From Scytolyngbya sp. HA4215-MV1 (GTDB taxonomy: Bacteria; Cyanobacteriota; Cyanobacteriia; Leptolyngbyales; Leptolyngbyaceae): a DNA stretch of 60,247 nucleotides. How positions within the stretch are numbered: the first letter of the stretch is position 1; the number at the start of each line of letters is the position of its first letter. A model generated the notes under the pieces. It saw nothing but the letters and a program-made list of their open reading frames with translations, did no database searches and had not been told where the DNA came from. Positions 53,501 through 60,247 of this stretch are shown piece by piece. A program made the translations under genes and the position numbers. Location: assembly GCA_019359045.1 (NCBI GenBank), contig JAHHIA010000021.1, forward strand, positions 1-60,247, read 5' to 3'.

Positions 53501-56021
53501 CGCGGATCTTCGCCAACTCCTTCGCATAGGACTCCCACAGTTCATGAATCCGCTGACTCAGCCGGACTGCATAATCTGCCTGTTCTGCCGTCAGTTCCGT
53601 TTTCGCAAACTGCTTTTGCCACTCATTGATCTGGGCGATCGCCGCTGGCTCCATTGCCTTCAACACCTTATCGGTGTAGTTCGCCATCCCTGGATCACCC
53701 AGCAAAAAGTGAAAAATGGCATCCGTAGGTAACGCCTGCCCTAGCGGGATCCGTTCTGGCTCCTGCTCAAAATGTTTTGCCACACCCTTTTTCAGTCCCG
53801 TCACCTGCTTGCGCCGATAGACCTGCCGCCGCGCCCCAATCAGCGAATTGCCACAGTTTAACTGCAACCCAAACCAGGGGATGAAAATACTGGGATTGCC
53901 CTCACCCCCCGCCCCTCTCCCTGAGGGAGAGATGCCCTCACCCCCGCCCCCTCTCCCTGAGGGAGAGGGGAGATCCGATCCGGCCCCCCCTTCTCCCTTG
54001 GGAGAAGGGGGTTGGGGGGATGAGGGTCGATCGCGGTAGATGCAGTTTAGCCAGAGGGAGACTTCGGCAAGCTCCATTGCGATCGGGTTCTTGTCGATGC
54101 CAAACACATTGCGATCCGCCAGCAGCATCTTCACCTTTTGCTTTTCAATGGTGATGCGATCGTGGGGAATGCGTTCACTCAGTTCATCTTGCTTGCGTTC
54201 CAGATAGGCTTCGGCAAGCTGATCCACCACCTCATTCAAAAACGCTGCACTGCCCATCGCAGGCTCACACACCGTCAGCGTCAAAATGTCGTCAGCGGTT
54301 TTATCTTGCAGTAACTCCTTCAGCGCATACTTTACTAAACACTGCGTCAACGACTGCGGCGTATAGTAGCTGGCGCTTTTTTGGCGATCGCGTCCCGCCA
54401 ACCGAAAGATAAACTTGCCCTTTTCGTGCAATCGCGGCTTCTTCGTTTGCGGATCGATCACCCGCTCCTCTGGCTTAAACTCATCCAGGCGATCGGCAGG
54501 CACAAAATATCCCACCTCCAGATCCGATCGCTCCTCACCCGCAGGCTTCACCTCATACAGGTCTTCCTCTGCCAAAAATGCCGACAGGCTCAGCAAGCCC
54601 TCATACACTTCACCCAACTGGTTCACCCCAAGCTGGGCATAGCTGATCCGTCCCCGTCGCTGCTTCCCTTTCGCCCGTGATAGCGACATCAACTCCAAAA
54701 TTTGCCGCATCACCCCATTGCGAAACTTGACCCCATTCAGCATCTTCGTGCGATCGGGGTCAAACAAATGGCTTTTCAGCGCAGGCAACCGAAACGTATT
54801 GTGAACCACTTCCTCCTGAATGCTCTGGAGATCAAGCTGCTCAAAGTTCTGCACCGGATACCCTTCCCACAGCAGCTTAAACAACCGCCGAATCGAAGAA
54901 TCGATGAAATAACCCGCTTCATCTTCCTGGGTCAGTAACTCCGTCTGCTCCAGATCCCGCAATGTCTCCAGGCTGTACCCTTCCCGGTACACATCCGATC
55001 CCATCGGCACATAGCCCAATTCCGGTCGCGCCTCAATGTAAAACACAAACAGCAGCCGATACACCCAACGCAAACATTCCTGCTTCAGTTGATCCGGGTC
55101 AATTTCCCGTTCTCCTCGCTCTTGCTGCGTCTCAGTGGAAAATACCCGCCGCTTGCTCACCGTGCGCCGATAATGCAACACCTCATTGCCTAAAATCTCG
55201 ATCGCCTCTCTCAGAGCAAACTTCAGATCTTCTGAAACGCTGTAGGTATGGCGATGGCTGTTTTCATCCAACTCATCCAGCAGGGCACTGCCTTCCGTCG
55301 GGCAAGTATGTTCCCGGTGTAGCAGGGTTGCCGCTGCCAGCAAGGAATCCGCATCCCGTTCGTTCAACAGTTCCGCCCAATCAAACCGCAAGAGCCGCGA
55401 CGCATTCCACTTATGGCGATCGATCAGCACCATCTGATCAATGCTGATCAGCAATACCCAGCGAGGCGGTTCATTCTGGGCAAAGATCTGATCTGTCAAC
55501 AAATCTTCCAGGGTTAGACCCTCATCCCCCAACCCCTTCTCCCCAGGGAGAAGGGGAGCCGATCCACTCTTGTTCCCCTCTACCTCTGGGAGAGGGGCTA
55601 GGGGTGAGGGCGATGGTACAGACAACGACAAAACATCCATCGGTTCAACCGACAGATTCAATCCCTCGATCACCCATAGCTGAGGCATTCCATTGCTACG
55701 TTTGACTTCCGCCACGATCGGCAGCAAGCTGTCATCATCCAATACCTGAAGCTGTGGATTCCACTCGTACCCCAAAATCTCCAACACTTGTTGGAAAAAC
55801 TCTCGTTGCAGCGATCTCTGTTCTGCTTCATCCCGAACCCGCTGCCGCTCCCGTAGTTTGAAGTAATCTTGCCGCAGACTACCCATCTGGCGATCGGGCG
55901 TTTGTTCCTCCGTCTGCTCCTTCCACCGCTGCGCCACCCCTTTGAGGTCTTCTTTCAGGATTGCATCCAGGTAGTAGGCGGAATAAAACTCATTTTCGTT
56001 GGCGATTCCGGTCAGCGGCAT
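50577..56021 (-). CDS. N6-adenine DNA methyltransferase (DrmMI/Eco57I-like) with inserted DUF559 domain
   Basis: 1814 aa. A helical N-terminal region leads into the methyltransferase with motif I CEPAMGSAAFLNEVVDQL (~585), VFGIDKNPIAMELAEVSLWL, and motif IV GNPPW (~1170), the N6-adenine type. The C-terminal half is probably a target-recognition region. Four palindromic repeats are translated within the chain (residues ~137-168, ~665-708, ~854-866, ~991-1023). A DUF559 endonuclease domain (~870-990, DFYCHEAKLIIEVDGGIH) sits between the last two. It follows hepT by 9 bases and precedes xisH by 3. With the SNF2 helicase upstream it recalls the drmD-drmMI pair of class 1 DISARM; activity despite the insertions is uncertain. 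Confidence 0.88.
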   Translation of the reverse strand: MPLTGIANENEFYSAYYLDAILKEDLKGVAQRWKEQTEEQTPDRQMGSLRQDYFKLRERQRVRDEAEQRSLQREFFQQVLEILGYEWNPQLQVLDDDSLLPIVAEVKRSNGMPQLWVIEGLNLSVEPMDVLSLSVPSPSPLAPLPEVEGNKSGSAPLLPGEKGLGDEGLTLEDLLTDQIFAQNEPPRWVLLISIDQMVLIDRHKWNASRLLRFDWAELLNERDADSLLAAATLLHREHTCPTEGSALLDELDENSHRHTYSVSEDLKFALREAIEILGNEVLHYRRTVSKRRVFSTETQQERGEREIDPDQLKQECLRWVYRLLFVFYIEARPELGYVPMGSDVYREGYSLETLRDLEQTELLTQEDEAGYFIDSSIRRLFKLLWEGYPVQNFEQLDLQSIQEEVVHNTFRLPALKSHLFDPDRTKMLNGVKFRNGVMRQILELMSLSRAKGKQRRGRISYAQLGVNQLGEVYEGLLSLSAFLAEEDLYEVKPAGEERSDLEVGYFVPADRLDEFKPEERVIDPQTKKPRLHEKGKFIFRLAGRDRQKSASYYTPQSLTQCLVKYALKELLQDKTADDILTLTVCEPAMGSAAFLNEVVDQLAEAYLERKQDELSERIPHDRITIEKQKVKMLLADRNVFGIDKNPIAMELAEVSLWLNCIYRDRPSSPQPPSPKGEGGAGSDLPSPSGRGGGGEGISPSGRGAGGEGNPSIFIPWFGLQLNCGNSLIGARRQVYRRKQVTGLKKGVAKHFEQEPERIPLGQALPTDAIFHFLLGDPGMANYTDKVLKAMEPAAIAQINEWQKQFAKTELTAEQADYAVRLSQRIHELWESYAKELAKIRDRTTDPLTVWGQDRPSPQTPLPEGEGLQDGELSKLVGRERTIPRSLLEKARELRKQQTPAETVLWECLRDRQLLNAKFRRQHNIGQIIADFYCHEAKLIIEVDGGIHRSQHDRDQIRDEWANAQGLTVLRLTNDEILENIEQALNKIATHLPSSPQPPSPQGEGGARSEPPSPLGRGGQGGEGLQRTPLEQKDKIYLQEKLSEGIANASAHRRLKLVMDYWCALWFWRIADADQLPSREEFLQEIGAILGETEMLAPAEQQMQLFPETQEQTQGTLFLSTWGYVDLKKLKLFYPRLQLVEQIAEQYRFFHWELEFADIFLQQGGFDLMVGNPPWVKVEWQEGEILGDYNPLVELRKLSANKLSEIREDLFDLYPGLRIAYLNEFEESDGTQNFLNALQNYPLLRGMQNNLFKCFLPQVWMFGKESGCSGLLHPQGVYEEPKAGILREALYRYLILHLQFSNELNLFEGVHHSMRFGINIYRKNTRQYEDKIEFTYVANLCNPKTILECLNDSIVDVNSSIPGIKTSDGEWETKGHPHRAIKIDIKSLSIFAKLYDGNEVSAIQARLPNAHAQPLVQALNRFISQNRYLSEVLYFNTPTTCWHETGAQKSLTIARQALFPEFMSGLILSGPHFFVANPFNKTPRQNCELNSDYDNIDLTYLPDNYIPRTNYTPICSADNYYERLPKTNWGENKAVSDFYRLVCRRRLSQSGERTLIPIIAPPELTHIHPVLSIAFENQNDLVDFSSLCSSIAYDFYIKSTGMGDLYETTLRLLPIANTSSSLRLRTLNLNCLTNHYATLWSDCWNPTFQQDTWSKPNDPRLDPHFFRNLTPQWQRNCALRTDYARRQALVEIDVLAAMALGLTLDELITIYRVQFPVMQQYERETYYDQNGRIVFTTSKGLVGVGLPRKGNAKQNIIGWEDVKDMTEGTVEVTITDDTQPGGPIQRTIVYQAPFEKCDRVSDYRTAWAHFAALGG
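52954..53048. repeat. Palindromic repeat copy A (methyltransferase gene)
   Basis: CCCTCACCCCCCTGCCCCCC at the left and GGTTGGGGGGATGAGGG at the right enclose two hairpins, CCCCTCTCCC/GGGGAGAGGGG and CCCCCTTCTCCC/GGGGAGAAGGGGG. It is read in frame as a Pro/Ser/Gly/Glu-rich stretch. It borders one side of the DUF559 domain. Confidence 0.88.
53424..53459. repeat. Palindromic repeat copy B (methyltransferase gene)
   Basis: CCCCTCTCCCTCAGGGAGAG followed by GGGTTTGGGGTGAGGG. Single-hairpin form of the same repeat family. It marks the other side of the DUF559 domain and is translated in frame (PSPQTPLPEGEG). Confidence 0.85.
53899..54026. repeat. Palindromic repeat copy C (methyltransferase gene)
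   Basis: A 128-bp composite of three hairpins (CCCCTCTCCCTGAGGGAGAG twice, then CCCCCTTCTCCCTTGGGAGA), ending in GGTTGGGGGGATGAGGG. It is read in frame as PSPQPPSPKGEGGAGSD and a following glycine-rich repeat. It has the most hairpins of the five copies and seems to be two units joined. Confidence 0.87.
55519..55610. repeat. Palindromic repeat copy D (methyltransferase gene)
   Basis: CCCTCATCCCCCAACCCCTT then a hairpin CTCCCCAGGGAG, a second hairpin CCCCTCTACCTCTGGGAGAG, and GGGGTGAGGG at the end. It is read in frame near residues 137-168 of the methyltransferase. Same family as the other copies, in the opposite orientation of its two hairpins. Confidence 0.83.
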
Positions 56022-56030
56022 GGCAACAAC

Positions 56031-56384
56031 CTATCTTTGATTCGTTAAGTCAGTTAGAACTTGAACAATCAGAGGACGTAATGCAGGCAAATTCTGTTGA
56101 GAGGTATCCCAAAGAACCTGCAAATTGACTCCGAAATACTGGTGAATGACCTTATCTCGCATTCCAGTCATTCCTTTCCAGGGAATATCAGGATAGCGAT
56201 CGCGTAATTCATTGGGAATATTTTTGGCGGCTTCCCCAATAACCTCAAACGCCCTGATGAGAGCAAAAATAGTTTTCTGGTCGTTTTCAAATGTTGTAAA
56301 TTCCATGCCTTGAGTGAATTGAGCCGCGATATCAATGGTCTCCAAAATATCTTGCAGATAGTCCTCAACGTTGCGTGGGGTCAT
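56031..56384 (-). CDS. HepT-like HEPN RNase toxin (DUF86)
   Basis: 117 aa. The catalytic motif of HEPN toxins, R-x4-H-x-Y, is intact as [10 protein letters not shown] near residue 80, together with [20 protein letters not shown]. Such proteins cut tRNA or mRNA and are silenced by a partner nucleotidyltransferase. Its start overlaps the MNT gene by 4 bases (ATGA), a coupled toxin-antitoxin pair placed inside the helicase-methyltransferase operon, 9 bp before the methyltransferase. Confidence 0.93.
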   Translation of the reverse strand: MTPRNVEDYLQDILETIDIAAQFTQGMEFTTFENDQKTIFALIRAFEVIGEAAKNIPNELRDRYPDIPWKGMTGMRDKVIHQYFGVNLQVLWDTSQQNLPALRPLIVQVLTDLTNQR

Positions 56385-56707
56385 AAATACATGACCTCCT
56401 GAAGAATTCGTTCACCAATGCGGGGTTTCAACCCATCTTTCATTACTAGATCAACTTTTCGCCCTAGTAAATCACTCAGTTCATTTTCCAAGTGACAAAA
56501 TTGGAACAGCCCAAACCTGCGGTCTGGCTCAAACTCAACCAAAACATCAATATCGCTTGTCTCGGTTTGTTCGCCTCGAACATAGGAGCCAAAGACACCC
56601 AGGGAAGTAACTCCATATTCACTCCGTAGTTGAGGCAGAACCTGCCGTAACCGTTGAAGAATTTCCTCTAGCGTTGGAGAAACAGAAATTGATAATGCAT
56701 CGGTCAT
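56381..56707 (-). CDS. MntA-like nucleotidyltransferase antitoxin
   Basis: 108 aa from ATG 56707, chosen because GGAGG lies 8 bases upstream and the stop of the helicase precedes it by 4 bases; a longer reading to 56740 overlaps the helicase. [20 protein letters not shown] is the nucleotidyltransferase active site (GSx-RG then DxD). MNT antitoxins AMPylate the HepT tyrosine to switch it off. Antitoxin-first order and ATGA overlap with the toxin fit this family. Confidence 0.93.
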   Translation of the reverse strand: MTDALSISVSPTLEEILQRLRQVLPQLRSEYGVTSLGVFGSYVRGEQTETSDIDVLVEFEPDRRFGLFQFCHLENELSDLLGRKVDLVMKDGLKPRIGERILQEVMYL

Positions 56708-56711
56708 CTGG

Positions 56712-59636
56712 TTAGCCTCCCTGCGCTCTAAAGACTGCAACCAGCTTAACGTAAGGATCAGGCTCGGTTGTCATGGATAATTCCACCCAGTCCCGATAGT
56801 CCTTAAAAATCTTCTCAATGTAGCTCAACTCACCCCGGCGACGTTGTTGCTTAATCGTCTCTGGGCGTTTATCCTCTGCAAACCGCAACTCTAGTTGCTC
56901 CAGATGGTTGCCCCGCAGCCGTTCTAACCGTTCCTGCTGTTCCTTGAGCTTGGGTGCCAGGGTTGCCTCAAAGGTTTTGCGTTCTGCCTGTAAGTAAGCC
57001 AGAGCTTTGGCGATCGCCTCCTTTCTCAGCGGCAACAAATCTGCCACCTCTGCCGCTCCAGGATTAGGGATGGGACGTTGCCCTAATGCAGTCCGTTGAA
57101 CGGTGTCTGTAAACGGTTCAATCCGCTTAAATTTCCTCGCGTCAAACACTGCCGATACCCATCGGTTGATCACCGGCGACCCGCGACGGTTCGGGAAGCT
57201 GCCAAACAGCACAAATGCGACCTCCTGTTCCGCCATGCCCTCATTGAGCAGCAAGACGGGAGCCTGATGCCGTCCAAATCGGAACAAGCAGCGATCGGTG
57301 AGCCATTCCACCAATGGGTGCAAATCCCACAGATATTGCTTATCCGTCCAGGTTGCTTCCTGCCGTCGCGCCTCTTCCATCGCTTTCATCATTTCTACGG
57401 GGCGATCGGTCAAGTGCATCAACCCAGTTGAGCGAATCTCACGCGGCAGCCGTTCGTACCGTCGCTCCAGTTCAGCAGGGAGCTGAAGTTCGATAAAGCG
57501 ATCGGTTTCATTGATGTTGAGGTTGGGCGGCAGCGATTCGAGAGATTGAAGTGCCGCAACTGCGTATTTGTAGGTGGAAGGAAATAGGCTTAGCAGGGTT
57601 CCAGGCTCGGTCGGTTCTATTTCAGGGGGACTTTCCTCGATCGCCTCCTCACTCTCAAACCAATCAAAGATATTAAACTCACCCCCGCTAGCGGCATTTT
57701 GATCCAGTTGTTGCGAAAAATCTGCCGCTGATACCCCCGATTCAACTGCTTTTGCCGTCACTTCCTCTTCTGCTTCTGCCTCAAACACACCCATAAACAC
57801 GGACGGATCGCCAATGTTCTTAATCGCTTGCTCGTCCTTATCCAGCAGGACTTTGACGATTCGCTCCACCTCATCCATCCGCTCTAACTGGGAGCGAGTG
57901 AGCAGATAACGGATCTCTGGTTGCCGCGTTTGCCCGTAGCGATCGATTCGTCCATTGCGTTGCTGCAACGTCATTAACGACCAGGGAATATCGAAGTGGA
58001 TCAGCTTATGACTGAGATAATGCAGGTTCAGACCTTCTGATGCCACCTCTGTTGCCAGCAAAATTCTGACCTTTGCATTCTCCTGCCCAAACTCCTCCAC
58101 AATCTTGGTTTGGTCTACATCAGGCAGTCCACCATCTAGGACGGCGATCGCCTCTGGCTTCAGCTTTAAGTCATCTGTCAACTGTGATTTCAAAAATCTC
58201 AGGGTCTCTAACCGACCTGTAAACAAGACGAGCCGATCCTTCGGATCACGTCCCGTCCAACCAAAATCCTTCTGAATCAGCTTGAGGAGCCGCTGGTATT
58301 TGGAAAAATCTTCGACCTGCACCTGCTGCAATGCCCACTGAAGGGTTGCCAGTTCTGCAAGATCACCCTCACCCCCAGCCCCTCTCCCTGAGGGAGAGGG
58401 GAGTTCTGCTCCGGCTCTCCCTTCTCCCGGGGGAGAAGAGGGCTGGGGGGATGAGGGCTTCTTCAACCGATTCAGCCGATTCGTAACCGTTTCTAAGCAC
58501 GCCGCTGGGCTGGAAAGCATTGCCTTTAACAGAGTCGTTTTGAATAACTGCCCTGCTTTCCGGTGGTTATCGATACTGGCTAACTTCAGCTCGTTGAGAA
58601 TCTCAAAGACTTGCTCCTCCGCAGTGGATGCCTGTGCTTCAACCGATTCAACATTGCGTTCTGGCACATGCTGCTTCAAATCCTGAAGCACGTCCTTCTT
58701 AAACCGGCGGACGTACAGATCCCGAATATCGTCTTTCGTGTAATTGTCGGGATTGGCGATCGCTGTCGGGTCAAGCATATTCATCAGACTCGCAAAGCTG
58801 CCAGGACGACCATCGTGGGGGGTTGCAGACAACAAAATCAGCGTATCCGAGCGAGTGGAGAGCCGCTCTGCCAATTTTGCCCGTTGTGATGCTCCCTGCC
58901 CTTTGCCCCGTCGTGCGACGTTGTGCGCCTCGTCAATCACGATAATGTCCCAATACGCCTGCTCCAGGTAACTGCGGTATTCCCGGTCTTGCTTCAGCGT
59001 ATCGATTGAAACGATCGTGCGATCGTAGTAATGAAACGGGTTGTGATTCCCAGGAATCCGCGTCCGAATCCGTTGAAGTTGGACAGAATCCAGCCGTACC
59101 AGCGGAATCGTAAACCGTAGCCAGAACTCCTTCTGGAACTGCACCATCATGGATTTAGTCGTAACGACCAGAATGCGTCGCCCCCTGCCTCGCCGCATCA
59201 ATTCCGTTACCAGAATGCCGCACTCTAGCGTTTTACCCAACCCCACCGCATCGGCAATCAAGATTCGTTGCCTGGGCATTTGCAGAGCTTTCCGGGCAGG
59301 CAATAGTTGATAGCCCATCACATCCATCGCTGCCTGGTGCCCCTGGTAAATGCGATCGTCATCCGGCACCGTCTGCCGTAGTTGAGATTCTATGAATAAA
59401 AGGCTATGTACATAACCAGAAGATGTATCCGTAATGAGTTCTGTCTCCTCGGGGCGCAGAACTTGCAGGTCATCCTCCAGTTGCTCGATGAATCGAGCAG
59501 TTCGTCCTCGAATGAACTCTGAAACCCCGACTGCCTCAATGACACGTCCCCCATCTGACGACTGAGCCGTAGACTTAACCAGCCATTCTACATCTCGACA
59601 CAAAATGCGGGCACCAGGGGCGATCGTTTCTAACAT
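56712..59636 (-). CDS. SNF2/DEAD-type helicase, DrmD-like
   Basis: 974 aa superfamily 2 (SNF2-like) helicase. Motifs: IADAVGLGKTLECGI (~128), VIDEAHNVARRG (DEAH, ~234), LLSATPHDGRPGS, then ILLATEVASEGLN and LQQRNGRIDRYGQ (motif VI). A palindromic repeat is translated at residues ~393-423, between the two helicase lobes. First gene of the operon helicase-mntA-hepT-methyltransferase-xisH-xisI, all on the minus strand with gaps of at most 9 bases. The helicase plus adenine methyltransferase resemble the drmD-drmMI pair of class 1 DISARM. Confidence 0.9.
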   Translation of the reverse strand: MLETIAPGARILCRDVEWLVKSTAQSSDGGRVIEAVGVSEFIRGRTARFIEQLEDDLQVLRPEETELITDTSSGYVHSLLFIESQLRQTVPDDDRIYQGHQAAMDVMGYQLLPARKALQMPRQRILIADAVGLGKTLECGILVTELMRRGRGRRILVVTTKSMMVQFQKEFWLRFTIPLVRLDSVQLQRIRTRIPGNHNPFHYYDRTIVSIDTLKQDREYRSYLEQAYWDIIVIDEAHNVARRGKGQGASQRAKLAERLSTRSDTLILLSATPHDGRPGSFASLMNMLDPTAIANPDNYTKDDIRDLYVRRFKKDVLQDLKQHVPERNVESVEAQASTAEEQVFEILNELKLASIDNHRKAGQLFKTTLLKAMLSSPAACLETVTNRLNRLKKPSSPQPSSPPGEGRAGAELPSPSGRGAGGEGDLAELATLQWALQQVQVEDFSKYQRLLKLIQKDFGWTGRDPKDRLVLFTGRLETLRFLKSQLTDDLKLKPEAIAVLDGGLPDVDQTKIVEEFGQENAKVRILLATEVASEGLNLHYLSHKLIHFDIPWSLMTLQQRNGRIDRYGQTRQPEIRYLLTRSQLERMDEVERIVKVLLDKDEQAIKNIGDPSVFMGVFEAEAEEEVTAKAVESGVSAADFSQQLDQNAASGGEFNIFDWFESEEAIEESPPEIEPTEPGTLLSLFPSTYKYAVAALQSLESLPPNLNINETDRFIELQLPAELERRYERLPREIRSTGLMHLTDRPVEMMKAMEEARRQEATWTDKQYLWDLHPLVEWLTDRCLFRFGRHQAPVLLLNEGMAEQEVAFVLFGSFPNRRGSPVINRWVSAVFDARKFKRIEPFTDTVQRTALGQRPIPNPGAAEVADLLPLRKEAIAKALAYLQAERKTFEATLAPKLKEQQERLERLRGNHLEQLELRFAEDKRPETIKQQRRRGELSYIEKIFKDYRDWVELSMTTEPDPYVKLVAVFRAQGG
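58366..58457. repeat. Palindromic repeat copy E (SNF2 helicase gene)
   Basis: CCCTCACCCCCAGCCCCTCT, a hairpin CCCTGAGGG, then CCCTTCTCCCGGGGGAGAAG and GGGGGGATGAGGG at the end. It is the same family as the four copies in the methyltransferase gene, translated in frame (PSSPQPSSPPGEGRAGAEL). The fact that it lies between the two helicase lobes may explain why it is tolerated. Confidence 0.87.
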
Positions 59637-59787
59637 AGGGGCAACCAGGAGAACTCCACTCTTTTATTTACTCCACGCAAGGCTAACTCAACAGCCAGTT
59701 TTTTGCTTTTCGAGGCTAGTACTCCCCATATCGTGGCACTCTTATTCCCCAACCGTCACCTCCTAGCCAAGCTATGCAGGGTTAAGC

Positions 59788-60108
59788 CTACCTGCTTGGT
59801 TCATTAAGTATTGTCTCTAGCAATAGCTCTGTGCTTCCTGTTGTCTGACGGTCAATCAACGCTTGAAGTATGGATAGTTGCTGCTCCAACTCAGTGACTG
59901 CCTCCCGTCGTTGAATCCTTGCTGTCCAATCGCGGTGTTTTTCGCTCCCTGCCTTGCCCAGATGCTGATTTTTATACGCAGGATTTTTACTGCTGAGCTT
60001 GTAGTAAATATGCTCTCCTTTAGGAGCGGGGCTGATCCAGACATTCAGTGGAGCCACGCTGCCAGAGTCGCGGACGGATTGAATGAGTTGAAGGAGGCGA
60101 TCGGGCAC
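59788..60108 (-). CDS. Small hypothetical protein with GEHIYYKL...HLGKAG core
   Basis: 106 aa, GTG start at 60108 (MPDRLLQLI). KGEHIYYKLSSKNPAYKNQH followed by LGKAGSEKHRDW and a glutamine-rich helical end. The pattern occurs in short cyanobacterial proteins of unknown function; the protein at 6259-6588 has a comparable GPYRYLRYW...YLGK core. Its first two codons lie inside the terminal inverted repeat, so the start may belong to the repeat rather than to an ancestral gene. Confidence 0.68.
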   Translation of the reverse strand: MPDRLLQLIQSVRDSGSVAPLNVWISPAPKGEHIYYKLSSKNPAYKNQHLGKAGSEKHRDWTARIQRREAVTELEQQLSILQALIDRQTTGSTELLLETILNEPSR

Positions 60109-60229
60109 ATCCGGCGGTTAGGGGACTTGAAATAGGATTAGCGAGAATGGAAGAGGAAACAAAAAAGGTGCGCCTTTGTAGACGCACCCCTAACAATAAA
60201 ATTGTGCTTCCATGCTAACGCTAAAACAC
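60103..60229. repeat. Right copy of terminal inverted repeat
   Basis: Mirror of bases 1-127, one mismatch. On the minus strand it directly continues the last bases of the window (60230-60247), where an open frame ...GIKVNDVF ends in TAG at 60221-60223; positions 1-9 of the window end in the same VF-stop. Both copies may thus carry the end of one duplicated gene, but the stretch is too short to be sure. Confidence 0.9.
60161..60188 (-). terminator. Rho-independent terminator within the right repeat
   Basis: Mirror of the hairpin at 42-69: same 9-bp stem and ACAA loop, with six T on the minus strand. It would end transcription of a minus-strand gene that enters from the right edge of the window. 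Confidence 0.75.
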
Positions 60230-60247
60230 ATCGTTGACCTTGATGCC

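Noticed and set aside
52954-54026. Regularly placed GC-rich repeats as a CRISPR array
   Set aside because: The repeats are palindromic, differ in length, are spaced hundreds of bases apart and lie inside coding sequence; no spacers or cas genes.
33382-59636. Calling the island canonical DISARM, BREX or Druantia
   Set aside because: There is no DrmC, no separate DrmB, no BrxL/PglZ, and no DruA-D, DruH or other Druantia partners that I can recognise; only individual proteins resemble members.

Overview
The window looks like a large plasmid or chromid segment from a cyanobacterium. The HIP1 palindrome GCGATCGC and its GGCGATCGCC form recur along both strands. Families common in cyanobacteria are present (Uma2, DUF4058, XisH/XisI, a UPF0175 remnant, LCM-type methyltransferase). 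A ParA/ParB pair, an initiator-like protein, an iteron region, a primase-like protein and a tyrosine recombinase point to an extrachromosomal replicon. No rRNA, tRNA or CRISPR array was seen. The two window ends are inverted copies of the same ~127 bp sequence, which includes a terminator hairpin.

Layout. 0.2-6.1 kb: small-molecule enzymes (SDR, GST, GNAT, alpha/beta hydrolase) with two LysR regulators. 6.2-9.7 kb: a small hypothetical protein, a pair of short palindromes, a Uma2 nuclease and an AT-rich nuclease/DUF2075 helicase. 9.8-17.2 kb: the apparent replication region, with a ribbon-helix-helix protein, an initiator-like HTH protein, 22-bp iterons and an AEP-primase-like protein. An AT-rich Schlafen(AlbA)/NB-ARC STAND gene sits inside this region and splits the iterons. 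17.2-22.7 kb: small plasmid genes, a GIY-YIG protein, two acetyltransferases (one close to AAC(6')-Ii), DUF4058, and a tyrosine recombinase beside a perfect 15-6-15 palindrome. 22.7-31.5 kb: a 1284-aa nuclease-STAND protein resembling Avs, a C69 peptidase, an AT-rich orphan with an RX4H motif, a methyltransferase and a YhcG/DUF1016 nuclease. 31.6-33.3 kb: parAB.

33.4-59.6 kb is a helicase-rich island. It holds a RelE-like/UvrD protein coupled to a 2102-aa DEAD/DUF1998 helicase with a nuclease-like C terminus; an opposite-strand pair made of an unknown protein and an ImmA/IrrE protease; a DEDD exonuclease-RecQ-UvrD fusion; and one long operon of SNF2 helicase, MNT nucleotidyltransferase, HepT-like HEPN RNase, N6-adenine methyltransferase, XisH and XisI. 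The SNF2 helicase plus methyltransferase recall DrmD and DrmMI of class 1 DISARM. The 2102-aa protein recalls DruE of Druantia, or a fused DrmA/DrmB. The whole set matches no single canonical system that I know and is the best candidate for an undescribed defence or plasmid-maintenance system.

The methyltransferase also carries an in-frame DUF559 endonuclease domain bracketed by GC-rich palindromic repeats. Four such repeats interrupt the methyltransferase gene and one interrupts the SNF2 helicase gene. All functional assignments come from reading motifs by eye; no database search was possible.
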